The notes: generated from the sequence alone by a model not told the origin. DNA of 64,000 bases from Microbacterium testaceum (GCF_029761935.1 NZ_CP121699.1:1984001-2048000), one strand, 5' to 3'. Shown: positions 7,718 to 16,682, counted from the stretch's first letter. Made by a program: numbers and translations.

Positions 7718-9802
7718 CTAGAGTCGACGCCGCCGTGCGCGCACCAGGGCCCCCGAGCCGGCGACGACGAGCATAAGCGCACCGCCGATGAGGACGGGGG
7801 CCATCGCGCCGTCGCCGCCGGTGACTGCGAGGTTGGCACGACCCGCTGACGTCGGAGTCGGAGACGCGGAGGGCTGAGGAACGGGGAGCGCCGCGATGCG
7901 TGCGACGGCGGTGGACGGGGCCGAGACCGTCTGGACGTTCCCCGGCGCGGTGCCCGACGCCGTCGCCGTATTCGAAACAGAACCCCTCGTCGCGTCCTCA
8001 CTCGTGGCGGTGTAGGTGGCGGTGAAGACGGTGCTCTCACCGGGGGCGAGCGTCGTCGTCCCGGACGGAGAGACAGCCCCCATCGTGCCCGTGCCCGTGA
8101 ACGCGCCCTCGGCCACCCCGACGCCGGTCACCGTCACGTTGCCGGTGTTGGTGACGGTGAAGCGGTACGAGATCTGATCGCCGACGTGGAACGCGCCGCC
8201 GGGTGCGGGGGCGGCGGTCTTGTCGAGAGCGAGGGACGGGGCGGCCGTCCCGGACAGAAGCGCCCGCGACGCCGCCGACGTCACGGGGATGCCCCGTGCG
8301 GTGCCGGTGGCCGTGGCGGTGTTCGACGTGGTGCCCCGATCGATGTCGCCCTGGGTGAGCGTGTAGGTCGCGGTGAACACCGTTGCCTCGCCGGGCGCGA
8401 GTGCCGCGACCGTGGTGGGAGTGGGGACGCTCATGACGCCACTCCCCGTGAACGCGTCCTCGCGGATCGCGACGTCCGTCACGGTGACGTTGCCCGTGTT
8501 GAGGACGTCGAAGGTGTAGGTGATGTTCTGGCCGACGGTGTAGAAGCCCACTCCCGCGGGAGATGCGCTCTTCCGCAGGAAGAGAGAGCCTGCCGCCTGG
8601 ATGGGAAGCGCCGCGGTCGATGGCTCCGAGGTGATGGTCGACCGCTGGGAGTACCTCGCGGTCGCCTCCGCGGTGTTCGAGACGACGCCGGCGTCGACGT
8701 CCGCCTGGGTGAGGACGTAGCTCGCGGTGAACGTCGTCGATGTTCCGGGCGCGAGCGAGCCCGAGGTGCTCGGGCTGATCGGACCGAGCTGGCCTGAGCC
8801 CGTGAAGGCCGTCTCATCGATGGCGACATCGCGAACGGGAATGGCCCCGGAGTTGGTGACGCGGAACGAGAAGGTGATTGCCTGCCCCGCGGCATAAGGT
8901 GCCGCCGTCGAGGGCGTCACCGTCTTCTCCAGCGTCAGACCGGCGCAGAGCCCGCTGTCCTGAGGGGACGTCGCTCCGTAGAAGAACAGCCCCGTGGATG
9001 CGATGACGTTCACGGAGATCGGCGCCGTGGACGCGGTGGTGGGCAAGTTGTCGACCGCGTAAATCTCACCGCTGCCGCTGGGGAGGTAGATGACGTTGCC
9101 CGATTGAGCCGCGCCGTAGGTGGCGGGGACCGTGCCCACCTCGATGACGGAGTCGTCGGGCTTGATGCGGAACAACGTGCTGACGTTCGGACCGGTGCCG
9201 ACGGCGAGGATGTCGCCGTCGTTCAGGCTGAGGAAGTCGCCGGCCGATCCGAAGCCCGGAGGGAAGGACGCGCGAAAAGGAGTGGCGACGCCCGTGATCG
9301 GGTTGATCTGGAAAATCTGAGTGGAGTTGCTCGTCCCGGTCAGGAGGTCGCCGGCGGGGAGGGCGCTCAAAGCGTTCGCCTCGTAGTTCGCGGGAAGCCC
9401 CGTGATGGGCGTGCCCGAGATCTCCTGCCCGGTCGTCGGGTCGATACGCCACAGGACGTTGGCGCGGACGCCGTACAGCGTGATCCCGTCGCCGAGGAAG
9501 GCAATGTCGTAGTAGTCCCGTGTGAGCGGCACGGAACTGAGGAGCGTCCCCGTCGTCGAGTACTCATTCAGCGCGAGCCGGCCGGTCCCCACGTTGGCGT
9601 AGATGCTCCCCGCGGCGCACGCCGTTGCCGCATGAGCGGCGGGGGCCGCCACCGCGGGGACGACGAGCCCCAACAGCCCCGCCAGAAGGGCTGCCGCGAG
9701 GATCCCGATGAAGCGCGCGAAACCGCCTGGACGCGTGTCAGCGCGAGGTGGCGAAGCTTCGGCGCGAAGAGCGCGCCCCGCAGAGAGGGAGTTCGGATTC
9801 AT
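7718..9802 (-). CDS. Secreted surface protein, propeller-like domain plus three repeated domains, LAVTG anchor
   Basis: 694 residues. The N-terminus has a basic stretch, a long hydrophobic signal segment (FIGILAAALLAGLLGLVV) and an AHA-A cleavage-like site. Residues about 60-290 resemble a beta-propeller reader domain (DUF6923-like: IYANVGTGRLALNEY, LYGVRANVLWRIDP, YEVN-type repeats). Then come three tandem ~115-residue DUF7507/DUF11-like beta-sandwich repeats, each with NTGNVTVT or similar, LAPG and a SNTATATG-type ending. A proline/serine linker leads to LAVTG, a hydrophobic segment and an RARRRRL tail, an LPXTG-like sortase signal of the actinobacterial LAXTG type. Start at 9802 has GGAGA 5-9 nt upstream. 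Likely cell-wall anchored; adhesion or matrix role is inference. Confidence 0.82.
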   Translation of the reverse strand: MNPNSLSAGRALRAEASPPRADTRPGGFARFIGILAAALLAGLLGLVVPAVAAPAAHAATACAAGSIYANVGTGRLALNEYSTTGTLLSSVPLTRDYYDIAFLGDGITLYGVRANVLWRIDPTTGQEISGTPITGLPANYEANALSALPAGDLLTGTSNSTQIFQINPITGVATPFRASFPPGFGSAGDFLSLNDGDILAVGTGPNVSTLFRIKPDDSVIEVGTVPATYGAAQSGNVIYLPSGSGEIYAVDNLPTTASTAPISVNVIASTGLFFYGATSPQDSGLCAGLTLEKTVTPSTAAPYAAGQAITFSFRVTNSGAIPVRDVAIDETAFTGSGQLGPISPSTSGSLAPGTSTTFTASYVLTQADVDAGVVSNTAEATARYSQRSTITSEPSTAALPIQAAGSLFLRKSASPAGVGFYTVGQNITYTFDVLNTGNVTVTDVAIREDAFTGSGVMSVPTPTTVAALAPGEATVFTATYTLTQGDIDRGTTSNTATATGTARGIPVTSAASRALLSGTAAPSLALDKTAAPAPGGAFHVGDQISYRFTVTNTGNVTVTGVGVAEGAFTGTGTMGAVSPSGTTTLAPGESTVFTATYTATSEDATRGSVSNTATASGTAPGNVQTVSAPSTAVARIAALPVPQPSASPTPTSAGRANLAVTGGDGAMAPVLIGGALMLVVAGSGALVRARRRRL

Positions 9803-9899
9803 GGTTTCTCCAATGACGGGCCTGCGGTCGGCGAACGGGTTCCGACGACGAGGAATGGTGAGCGCCGACGCCGACCGGGCCAGGTGAAGCGGAGTCGGA

Positions 9900-11888
9900 T
9901 CAGGACAGGTGGCGTCTGCGCGCGCGGATCAGAGTGACGGACCCGACGGCGAGCAACAGCAGCCCTCCGCCCGCGAGGGACGCCGCGAGTGCGCCGTCGC
10001 TACCGGTGACGGCGAGCTTGCTACTCCCCGTTCCCGCCGCCGTCGGCGTCGAAGACGGTGCCGGGGTCACCGGTGCGGCTGCGACCGCCAGCGTGTAGGC
10101 GCGCGCATCGGACCCGGCGGCATTGGTCGCGGTGATCGTGAAGGCGAAGGAACCCGAGACCGACGGCGTTCCGGAGATGACCCCGGTGGAGGCGTCGATC
10201 GTCAGACCGGTCGGCAGCGAGCCGGAGCTGACGGTGAAGGTGATCGGCCCGGAGCCCGATGCGGTGACGGTGTGCGAATAAGCCGCGCCGGCGGTCGCCG
10301 CCGGGGGCGTCGGGGAGGTGACGACCGGTGCCGCGAGGACCTGCATCGAGTAGTCGGCCGTATTCGTTCCGTCGGCATTCGTCGCCGTGACCTGGAAAGA
10401 AGACGACCCCGCGGCGGTCGGGGTGCCGCTGATCACACCGGTGGCCGCGTCGAGGGTCAGGCCCACCGGCAGCGCCCCGGAGCTGATGGCGTAGGAGATG
10501 GGGCCGTTGCCGGTGGCGGCGATCGTCGCGGTGTACGCCGTCCCGCTCGTGCCGTTCGGGACGGCGGTGGTCGTGATGACCGGCGGCTGGGCCACGTAGA
10601 CCGTGTACGCCTGCGAGTCCGTGCCGGCGACGTTTGTTGCCGTCACCGTGAAGGTGTGGGTCCCTCCCGCCGTGGGGGTGCCGGTGATCGCGCCGGTGGC
10701 GCTATTCAGTGTCAGGCCCGGGGGGAGCGCTCCGGCGGAGACCGCGAAGGTCCGCGGCAGCGAGCCGGCGGCATCGATCGTGGCGGTGTACGCAACGCCC
10801 GCTGACGCGGCCGGCACGGTGGTGGTGAGGATGTCGACGGCGGTAGCGAGGACGGTGACCTGATTGTTGGTGGTTCCGGCGTTGTAGATGTAGCCGTTGA
10901 CCTGGTCCACGGCGATTCCGCGGTTCAACCCGGTGGGAGCGGCGGTGAGCTGGGCCACGGTGCCGTCGTTGAGGTCGATCAGGCGGGGCTTGCTCGCGCT
11001 GAGGAAACTCACGACGAGGTAGTTGGAGCTGGTGATGTAAGACAGTGCCGCAGCCGAGACCGATCCGAGCGGATAGGTGGCCAGGGCCGCCAACGTGGAT
11101 GCGTCGAAGGCTGTTACCTCGCTGCTGCCACTGCCGGTGGTGACGAAGACCCGACCACCGGCACTGTCGATGGCCACACCATTCGAGTTGTTCCCCCCGG
11201 TGGCGAGGGTGGACGCCGTCGCAACGACGCTGAGGTCCGAGGTGCGGAGAGCTGTCAGCACCAGGCCGGCAGCAGAGCCCGCAGTGCCGTAGAGGAGTCC
11301 GCGCGTGGAGTCGACGGCGAGCTGTGTGTAGCCGGTTGGCGTCGAGTGCTGCGCGACGACGGCGCCCGAGGCAGGGTCGAGTTCGAGGATGGACGAGCCG
11401 GCACCGTCCGTAGCGGACACGAACAATTGACCCGTCGTCGGGTTGTATGCCGTGGAGTAGTAGCTGGTGCCGGCCGGGGCGGCCCAGAAGACCGACGGCG
11501 CGGACGGGTTCAGCACGTCGAGAACATCGATGCCCGCGGTTGATGTCGCGTAGAGCCGTGACCCGTCCGTGTTCTCGTCGAGCTCACGGTTGGTCCCGCC
11601 TTGACCTGCGCGCAGCACCCGCTGCGTGGTGGACGGCGGCGACGTCGACAGGTCGGTGACGTTGAGGTTGCCGCCGCCGCCGTTCGCCGAGTAGAGGACG
11701 TTGCCCGCGCTCGGCTTCAGAAGGAGGAAGGCGCCATTCGTGGTGGTGAACTGATTGACGACCACAGGGGGCGAGGAGACCGCCGACGCCTGCAATGCGG
11801 GCGCCACGACGAGCGCGCCGGAGAGCATCGCGGCGCCGAGAACCCGCGCGGACCAGCGCCGGGCCGATGAACGGGGAGAGGGAGTCAT
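9900..11888 (-). CDS. Secreted surface protein, YVTN-like propeller plus three Ig-like domains, LAVTG anchor
   Basis: 662 residues. Signal peptide MTPSPRSSARRW... to a cleavage site near LQASA. Residues about 40-345 form a repeat region with YNPTTGQLFVSATDG, VAIDSAGGRVFVTTG and IAVDQVNGYIYNAG, typical of YVTN-type beta-propellers. Three putative Ig domains (He_PIG family) follow, each with PPGLTLNSATGAITGTPTA-like sequence. A threonine/serine linker, LAVTGSDG, one hydrophobic segment and RARRRHLS complete an LAXTG sortase signal. Same orientation and same C-terminal design as both neighbours, so the three genes form a surface-protein set. No sortase gene is in the window. Confidence 0.82.
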   Translation of the reverse strand: MTPSPRSSARRWSARVLGAAMLSGALVVAPALQASAVSSPPVVVNQFTTTNGAFLLLKPSAGNVLYSANGGGGNLNVTDLSTSPPSTTQRVLRAGQGGTNRELDENTDGSRLYATSTAGIDVLDVLNPSAPSVFWAAPAGTSYYSTAYNPTTGQLFVSATDGAGSSILELDPASGAVVAQHSTPTGYTQLAVDSTRGLLYGTAGSAAGLVLTALRTSDLSVVATASTLATGGNNSNGVAIDSAGGRVFVTTGSGSSEVTAFDASTLAALATYPLGSVSAAALSYITSSNYLVVSFLSASKPRLIDLNDGTVAQLTAAPTGLNRGIAVDQVNGYIYNAGTTNNQVTVLATAVDILTTTVPAASAGVAYTATIDAAGSLPRTFAVSAGALPPGLTLNSATGAITGTPTAGGTHTFTVTATNVAGTDSQAYTVYVAQPPVITTTAVPNGTSGTAYTATIAATGNGPISYAISSGALPVGLTLDAATGVISGTPTAAGSSSFQVTATNADGTNTADYSMQVLAAPVVTSPTPPAATAGAAYSHTVTASGSGPITFTVSSGSLPTGLTIDASTGVISGTPSVSGSFAFTITATNAAGSDARAYTLAVAAAPVTPAPSSTPTAAGTGSSKLAVTGSDGALAASLAGGGLLLLAVGSVTLIRARRRHLS

Positions 11889-11959
11889 GGACGACTTCTT
11901 TCTGGGATGTCTACGTGGCGCGTTCGGGGAGGAAGATGTCGGCGTCCGCGATGAGGCGC

Positions 11960-13747
11960 TCAGGACTGCCGGCGTCCGTGTGCGCGGACGAGGGACCCGG
12001 CGCCGACGGCGAGGAGCAGCGCACCGCCGCCCGCGAGAAGCGGCGCGAGTGCTCCATCGATGCCGGTGACGGCGAGTGTGCTGCTACCTGCTCGTGCAGC
12101 TGGCGCCGACGTCGCGGAGGGGGTCGGGGTGACCGCTGCCGCCGCGACGGTCAACGTGTACGTGCGTGAGTCAGTGCCGGTGGCGTTCGTCGCGGTGACG
12201 GTGAACGCGAATGCTCCCGACGCTGTCGGCGTTCCGGAGATGACGCCGCTGACCGGGTCCAAGGTCAGCCCCGCGGGGAGGGCGGAGCCGCTGGCGAGGG
12301 CGAACGTGACGGGGCCGGTTCCCGTCGCCGTGATGGTCTGGGAGTAGGCGGCGCCTGCCGTCGCGCCGGGAATGCTCGTTGTGGTGATCGCCGGCGCGGC
12401 AGCGATCTCGAGGGCGTAGGTTCTGGTGTCGGCGCCCATGATGTTGGTGGCGCGGACCTGGAACGAGAACGACCCCGCCGTCGTGGGCGTGCCGCTGAGG
12501 ACGCCGGTCGCGGGATCCAAGGTGAGCCCGGCAGGCAGGGCCGTGCCGTTGGCGAGGGCGAAGGTGATGGGCCCTGTTCCGGATGCCGCGACTGTCTGCG
12601 CGTAGGGTGCCGCGACGGTCCCCCCGGGCAGGCTCGCGGTCGTGATTCGCGGCGCGACGGCAACCGCGAAGACGATCCGCGTCGAAGGCGCTTGGGTAGC
12701 TGATCCGTCTTGAGTGGTCTGGACGAAGGTCACCCCCGGAGAGCCCGGCTGCACCGTCGGGGTCGGCGAAAGCGCGGACCCGTTCGCCCCGGATGTGGGG
12801 GTGGGAATTCCTGTTCCAATGAGGGTGAGAGTGCCGGGGTTGCCGCCGCCGGACCACTGTGTCCCGATGGCGGCGCCCGCACCGGTACCGACTCCGTTGA
12901 GGGCGGCCGAGGCGGTGACGTCGCCACCGGAGATGGTGATGTTGGCACCGTTGCGGCCGCCGCCGATGCCCGCACCCTGGGTCGCCTTTGCGACGACGGC
13001 GCCTCCAGTGATGGTGACGGTCGCTTGGCCTGCCATGTCGGAACCGCCTCCGATTCCGGCGGCACCGCAGGATCCGGTCGCCGTGACGGTGCCGCCGTTG
13101 ATTGTGACGTTGATGACGGCGGAGGCATCAGCGTTATCGCCGGAGCCGATGCCGGGCCCGCAGTTGGTGGTGGAGGCGGTCACGTCGCCGCCGTTGATCG
13201 TCACCGATCCGGCGCTCGTCCCGTATTGTCCGCCGCCGATGCCGGCTCCGTCGTAGCCGGTGGAGGCGTTGATGGTGCCGCCGTTGATGATGATCGTCCC
13301 GGCGCCTTCGCCCTGAGAACCGCCGATGGCTGCAGCACCCGTTTCGGTGTAGACGGTGAGGGTTCCTCCGCCAGTTGCGTCGATGGTGAGCGTTTTACCG
13401 GAGCTGACATCGATCGCGGCCCACCCGTTCCCTATCTGGCTGCCGTCACCGACTCTCACGATGAGGCTGTGACCGTTGAGGTCAAAGGTCACGTTGGACC
13501 CCGCCGGAGAGATGAGGGGGTCGTTGAGGGAACCATCACCCAGATGAGTGATGTCAGCGCCAAGGCAGATCACCGCGCCGGTTGCGGGCGCAGTGGCGAA
13601 CGCGGCCTGCAGGTCCGGCCACGTCGTCGGCGTGACCGTGCAGGTCGCGGCCTGGGCGGGCGACGCTGCCAGCGCCCCGAGAGCAATCAGAGAGATGCTC
13701 ACTCCGAGCGCGGCCGCTCGGCGAGCGATGGAACGGGTCGAAGACAT
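11960..13747 (-). CDS. Secreted surface protein, glycine-rich beta-helix plus Ig-like domains, LAVTG anchor
   Basis: 595 residues from the ATG at 13747, chosen because GGGGGGA lies about 7 nt upstream and a signal peptide (MSSTRSIARRAAAL... ending SPAQAA) begins there. The mature N-terminal half has repeats of the kind VTINGGTV.A....G.GIGGG, about 20-25 residues each, as in secreted right-handed beta-helix or carbohydrate-binding-like proteins. Two He_PIG-like Ig domains follow (LPAGLTLDPATGVLSGTPTT and a second copy), then a Pro/Ser/Ala linker and LAVTGIDG with hydrophobic tail and RAHGRRQS. First gene downstream of the ECF sigma-factor gene, separated by 103 bp that contain a perfect inverted repeat. 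Confidence 0.8.
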   Translation of the reverse strand: MSSTRSIARRAAALGVSISLIALGALAASPAQAATCTVTPTTWPDLQAAFATAPATGAVICLGADITHLGDGSLNDPLISPAGSNVTFDLNGHSLIVRVGDGSQIGNGWAAIDVSSGKTLTIDATGGGTLTVYTETGAAAIGGSQGEGAGTIIINGGTINASTGYDGAGIGGGQYGTSAGSVTINGGDVTASTTNCGPGIGSGDNADASAVINVTINGGTVTATGSCGAAGIGGGSDMAGQATVTITGGAVVAKATQGAGIGGGRNGANITISGGDVTASAALNGVGTGAGAAIGTQWSGGGNPGTLTLIGTGIPTPTSGANGSALSPTPTVQPGSPGVTFVQTTQDGSATQAPSTRIVFAVAVAPRITTASLPGGTVAAPYAQTVAASGTGPITFALANGTALPAGLTLDPATGVLSGTPTTAGSFSFQVRATNIMGADTRTYALEIAAAPAITTTSIPGATAGAAYSQTITATGTGPVTFALASGSALPAGLTLDPVSGVISGTPTASGAFAFTVTATNATGTDSRTYTLTVAAAAVTPTPSATSAPAARAGSSTLAVTGIDGALAPLLAGGGALLLAVGAGSLVRAHGRRQS

Positions 13748-13770
13748 GTCGCGGTCCCCCCTAGGGCGCA

Positions 13771-13802
13771 CAGAGAACGTCGCCGGGCCGGGACGTTCTC
13801 TG
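13771..13802. promoter_or_regulatory. Perfect 11-bp inverted repeat upstream of surface protein gene
   Basis: CAGAGAACGTC (13771-13781) and GACGTTCTCTG (13792-13802) are exact complements separated by 10 nt of G+C. The repeat lies 24 nt upstream of the start at 13747 and 49 nt after the sigma-factor stop, so it could be an operator, a 5'-UTR hairpin or a terminator of the sigma gene. There is no U-tract, which argues against a simple terminator. Confidence 0.55.
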
Positions 13803-13850
13803 GAACGTAGAGGGGGACACATACACATGCCTCACCCCGCGTAGCGGTTG

Positions 13851-15146
13851 TCAACTTTCGGTGACAAATGCGGCGCCGTGTGGAAAGTCCCCGGTGGCGG
13901 TCCCCTCGAAATCGAACTGACCCGCCCGTGCGTGAACCACGACGCGGTAGGCGGGTGAGGCCGCCGTGCCGTCGGGGATGACGGTGAGGACGACGTCGAT
14001 CGGTCCCGGGCCGGGGTCGCACACCACAGTGTCGGCGCGCGTCTCACACCTCCATGCGGGAGGCACCTCGCCGAGGCGCCCGCCCTCGATCGTGAGGGCG
14101 ATCGAGTCGGCCCGCCAGGTCTCCGCGTCGACGGCGAACGAGAGCGACAGGGTGGTCGATGAGATCGCCTCGGCGGTGAAGTGCGCGGGGGGTTCGGCGG
14201 CGGAGGTGAGGAAGAGCGTGACGAGTCCGACCGCGGCCAAGGTTGAGCCGGCAGCGACGGACAGCGCGCCCGGCGTGAGCCACGGGAGCGCCCGCGAGCT
14301 CACGCTCCTCCCGCGCTCCACCACCTGGTGACGACTCCTCTTTTGAGCGGGCGAGAGAGCCGCGGCAGCAGGGGGCTCGCTCACGGATGACACGACGAGG
14401 ACGGTCGTGACGCCGAGCGCCGACGTCAGGGTCGCCCACCGCCGCCAGTTGTCTTGGCACGTGCGGCAGCCGCCGATGTGCGCCAGCCCCGGCGCATCGG
14501 GTTCGTGCGCCCGCCACTCCGGCTGCGGAGTCCGCGGAATGTGCGCGGCGTTGGCGGCGCAGTCGGCGTGCCCCCGGCGCAGTGTCGACACGAGAGTGGC
14601 ACGGCGGAGGGCGAGTTTGGCTCGTCGGAGCAGATTCGAGACGGCGGCGGCGTTTCGACCGAGTTCGTTGGTCAGCTCGGAGGGCTTCCGTCCATGAACG
14701 GTGACGGCGTCGAGAACCTTCCTCTGGTCCTCGGGGAGGCTGCGGAAGGCTTCCCGGATGAGCGTGAACTCGCCATCCAGCTCGATCTCGCGCAACGAAG
14801 AGTCGACCGATTCGTCCGTGGGCATCCCCTCGAGGCCGAGGGGAACATCTCGGGAACGCGACGCTCGGTATTCGTCGACGACGATGTTCCGCATCGTTCG
14901 GATGACATACGTGTGCGCGTGCGATCGGGGTCCGGTGCCCTGGTTCCACTTCTGCAGAAGCCGCGAAAGGGCTTCGCTGAGGACGTCGTCGGGGTCGAGG
15001 GGCGCCGAGGTGACATGGTTCGCCATCCGTCTCAGGTAGGGAAGCACACTCTGCAAGTACCGGGCTACCGCGGCTCGGTCTCCGGCTGCGGCGCGAGCGG
15101 CGAGGCAATCCACGTCTTCCGCCGTCGTACTCTCCTCAGCTCTCAT
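13851..15146 (-). CDS. ECF sigma factor fused to zinc-finger anti-sigma-like and membrane domains
   Basis: 431 residues from ATG 15146, chosen over ATG 15152 because GAGGGG then sits 6 nt upstream. Residues about 20-100 are sigma region 2 (DPDDVLSEALSRLLQKW; HTYVIRTMRNIVVDEYR) and about 120-185 region 4 (SLPEDQRKVLDAVTVHGRKPSEL; NAAAVSNLLRRAKLALR). The chain does not stop there. At 223-230 it carries HIGGCRTC, the H-x3-C-x2-C signature of ZAS anti-sigma domains. Hydrophobic segments at about 239-254 and 292-314 follow, then ~110 residues predicted to be outside the cell. ECF groups with such fused anti-sigma/membrane extensions are known in actinobacteria. Likely a membrane-tethered sigma factor released by an external signal; the adjacent surface-protein genes are candidate targets. 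Confidence 0.85.
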   Translation of the reverse strand: MRAEESTTAEDVDCLAARAAAGDRAAVARYLQSVLPYLRRMANHVTSAPLDPDDVLSEALSRLLQKWNQGTGPRSHAHTYVIRTMRNIVVDEYRASRSRDVPLGLEGMPTDESVDSSLREIELDGEFTLIREAFRSLPEDQRKVLDAVTVHGRKPSELTNELGRNAAAVSNLLRRAKLALRRATLVSTLRRGHADCAANAAHIPRTPQPEWRAHEPDAPGLAHIGGCRTCQDNWRRWATLTSALGVTTVLVVSSVSEPPAAAALSPAQKRSRHQVVERGRSVSSRALPWLTPGALSVAAGSTLAAVGLVTLFLTSAAEPPAHFTAEAISSTTLSLSFAVDAETWRADSIALTIEGGRLGEVPPAWRCETRADTVVCDPGPGPIDVVLTVIPDGTAASPAYRVVVHARAGQFDFEGTATGDFPHGAAFVTES

Positions 15147-15281
15147 CGGCATCCCCTCGAAAGAGCGGAATTCGCGCGCTCGGGTCGGCGATAGATTCCT
15201 CCGCCCCGGGCGTCAACCGACGGAAGGAGTTTCGTTTCCCGCGCTGTCTCATGCGCGGGGCCCGCACATGAAGGAGTCCCG

Positions 15282-15707
15282 ATGAACATCTCCCCCTCCA
15301 CTCCCGCCGACAGAGGGCCGGCCGTGCAACCCCTGCGGCGCGCGGTGCACGATGCTCTCACCGGGCCGCACCGTGTCGTGATCGTCACGGGAGCGACGAA
15401 ACGCCTGCGATCGACCATCGTCGCGGATGCCGTGGAGCAGACGTCCGAGTGGATACGACTGACGGCCCCGACAGCGACCGCCGTCCGCACGGCACTGGAT
15501 CTGATCCCGTCCGGTGTGGTGTTCGCTGACGATGTCGCCCTGGTCGACCTGTGGGACGTGCTGGCGGAAGCATCGCGCGTCGCGCGAAACGACACCCAGC
15601 GCGTCATCATCACCTGGCGGTTCCACCCCGAGATCGCCCAGCTGGCGGCGGCGACCAGCGGAGCACATCACCTCGGTCTCCCACATCATGGCGCTACCTC
15701 TCGCTAG
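15282..15707 (+). CDS. Uncharacterised protein resembling a degenerate ATPase domain
   Basis: 141 residues. A strong ribosome-binding site (AAGGAG, 5 nt spacing) precedes the ATG at 15282, so it is probably translated. HRVVIVTGATKRLRSTIV looks like a beta-strand/P-loop segment but lacks the GK[S/T] of a true Walker A. GVVFADDV resembles a Walker B strand and RVIITWRFHPEIA a sensor strand. It may be a relic or non-hydrolysing relative of the ATPase domain in LuxR/STAND regulators; this is inference. Divergent from the ECF sigma gene (135 bp apart). The 233 bp after it, to 15940, show no convincing gene. Confidence 0.5.
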   Translation: MNISPSTPADRGPAVQPLRRAVHDALTGPHRVVIVTGATKRLRSTIVADAVEQTSEWIRLTAPTATAVRTALDLIPSGVVFADDVALVDLWDVLAEASRVARNDTQRVIITWRFHPEIAQLAAATSGAHHLGLPHHGATSR

Positions 15708-15940
15708 CCCGATGCCATCGTGTTCTTCATCGGCGCGGCCCAGCTCGCGCTCGATCTGGCGAGCAGCGGACGAGTCCGCCCCTCTCCCCCGGGGAGCGCC
15801 TGCTGCGCGACGCGCGGTGCGATCGGTGGTCAGAAGTTGACAAACGGCGTCGGCGCGCGCCGGGGTCGAGGTGGGCGTTCCTACAGTGATGCGATCACCG
15901 GGCATCCCGGGCCCGGCGACCTGATCCCGAGGTGATCGCG

Positions 15941-16177
15941 ATGCCGACATTCTTCGCCCCCGCCGCGCTCAGCGCGTCTCAACGCTCCGCCGGAGCACCC
16001 CCTCACCCGCGACGATCGGACGACCCGCCCGGCGACCCGTCGGCGAGTGCCAACGGCCGCGACGCGGGCCGGGCCGAGTCGCTGTCGTTCTTCCGAGGGA
16101 CTCTCGTCGCCGCTCTTCTCGTCATCCCCGTGTGGGGCGTTGTGATTGCCGTCGTGGCCCTCGCCCTCTCGCGGTAG
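15941..16177 (+). CDS. Small single-pass membrane protein
   Basis: 78 residues from ATG 15941, with GAGGTGA about 6 nt upstream; an in-frame GTG at 15932 is less likely. The first 50 residues are Pro/Ser/Arg-rich and probably disordered. The C-terminus is one hydrophobic helix (FFRGTLVAALLVIPVWGVVI onward) with a short SR tail. No family recognised. It converges with lsr2, 39 bp downstream. Confidence 0.5.
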   Translation: MPTFFAPAALSASQRSAGAPPHPRRSDDPPGDPSASANGRDAGRAESLSFFRGTLVAALLVIPVWGVVIAVVALALSR

Positions 16178-16216
16178 GCGAACGGCGAGCGCGCCTGTCG
16201 TCGGGCGGAGGAACGC

Positions 16217-16555
16217 TCAGTCCCGGGACGAGGAGTGATTCGCCGCCCGGTAGGCCTCGAGGACGGTGTTCGACATCCTGCCCTTGTCACTGACCGCGAA
16301 GCCGTTCGCGGTCGCCCATCTCCGGATGGCCTCGACGTCACGGGTCGACGCCGCGCGTCGCGTGCGAGCGGGACCCCCGGAGCGGCGGCCAGCGGCCACG
16401 TAAGGGGCGAGAAGGTCACGAAGGGTCTGGGCGTTCCGTCTCGAGAGATCCACCTCATACACACGACCGTCGATCGAGAAGTGGACGGTCTCGCCGTCTT
16501 CGATGACTGCCCCGTCGAGGTCGTCGACCATCTGAATAATTTTCCGCTGCGCCAC
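16217..16555 (-). CDS. lsr2: Lsr2 family nucleoid-associated protein
   Basis: 112 residues, the standard Lsr2 length. N-terminal dimerisation domain: QRKIIQMVDDLDG, then ETVHFSIDGRVYEVDLS. C-terminal AT-hook-like DNA-binding domain: DVEAIRRWATANGFAVSDKGRMSNTVLEAYRAAN, where the usual RGR is replaced by DKGRM/VSDKGR. It bridges DNA and silences AT-rich, often horizontally acquired genes. GTG start at 16555 with AAAGG upstream. Its location beside surface and signalling genes may be chance. Confidence 0.93.
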   Translation of the reverse strand: MAQRKIIQMVDDLDGAVIEDGETVHFSIDGRVYEVDLSRRNAQTLRDLLAPYVAAGRRSGGPARTRRAASTRDVEAIRRWATANGFAVSDKGRMSNTVLEAYRAANHSSSRD

Positions 16556-16682
16556 GTGGGAGGCCTTTCGTCTTCTCCGGATGCGGCGACAGACGCCGCA
16601 ATGCGTGCGAATCTAACGACCCGCTGACACGGCTGCGGAGCAATCCCGGTGGGAGATCAACTTTCGGCCACGAGAGCGCGCA

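Noticed and set aside
13000..13400. Regular ~70-nt repeats that could suggest a CRISPR array or minisatellite
   Set aside because: They encode glycine-rich beta-helix turns in frame, vary in sequence and length, and are inside a secreted-protein gene.
15837..15887. TTGACA and TACAGT as a promoter for the small membrane protein
   Set aside because: The hexamers are 39 nt apart, far outside the 16-19 nt needed.
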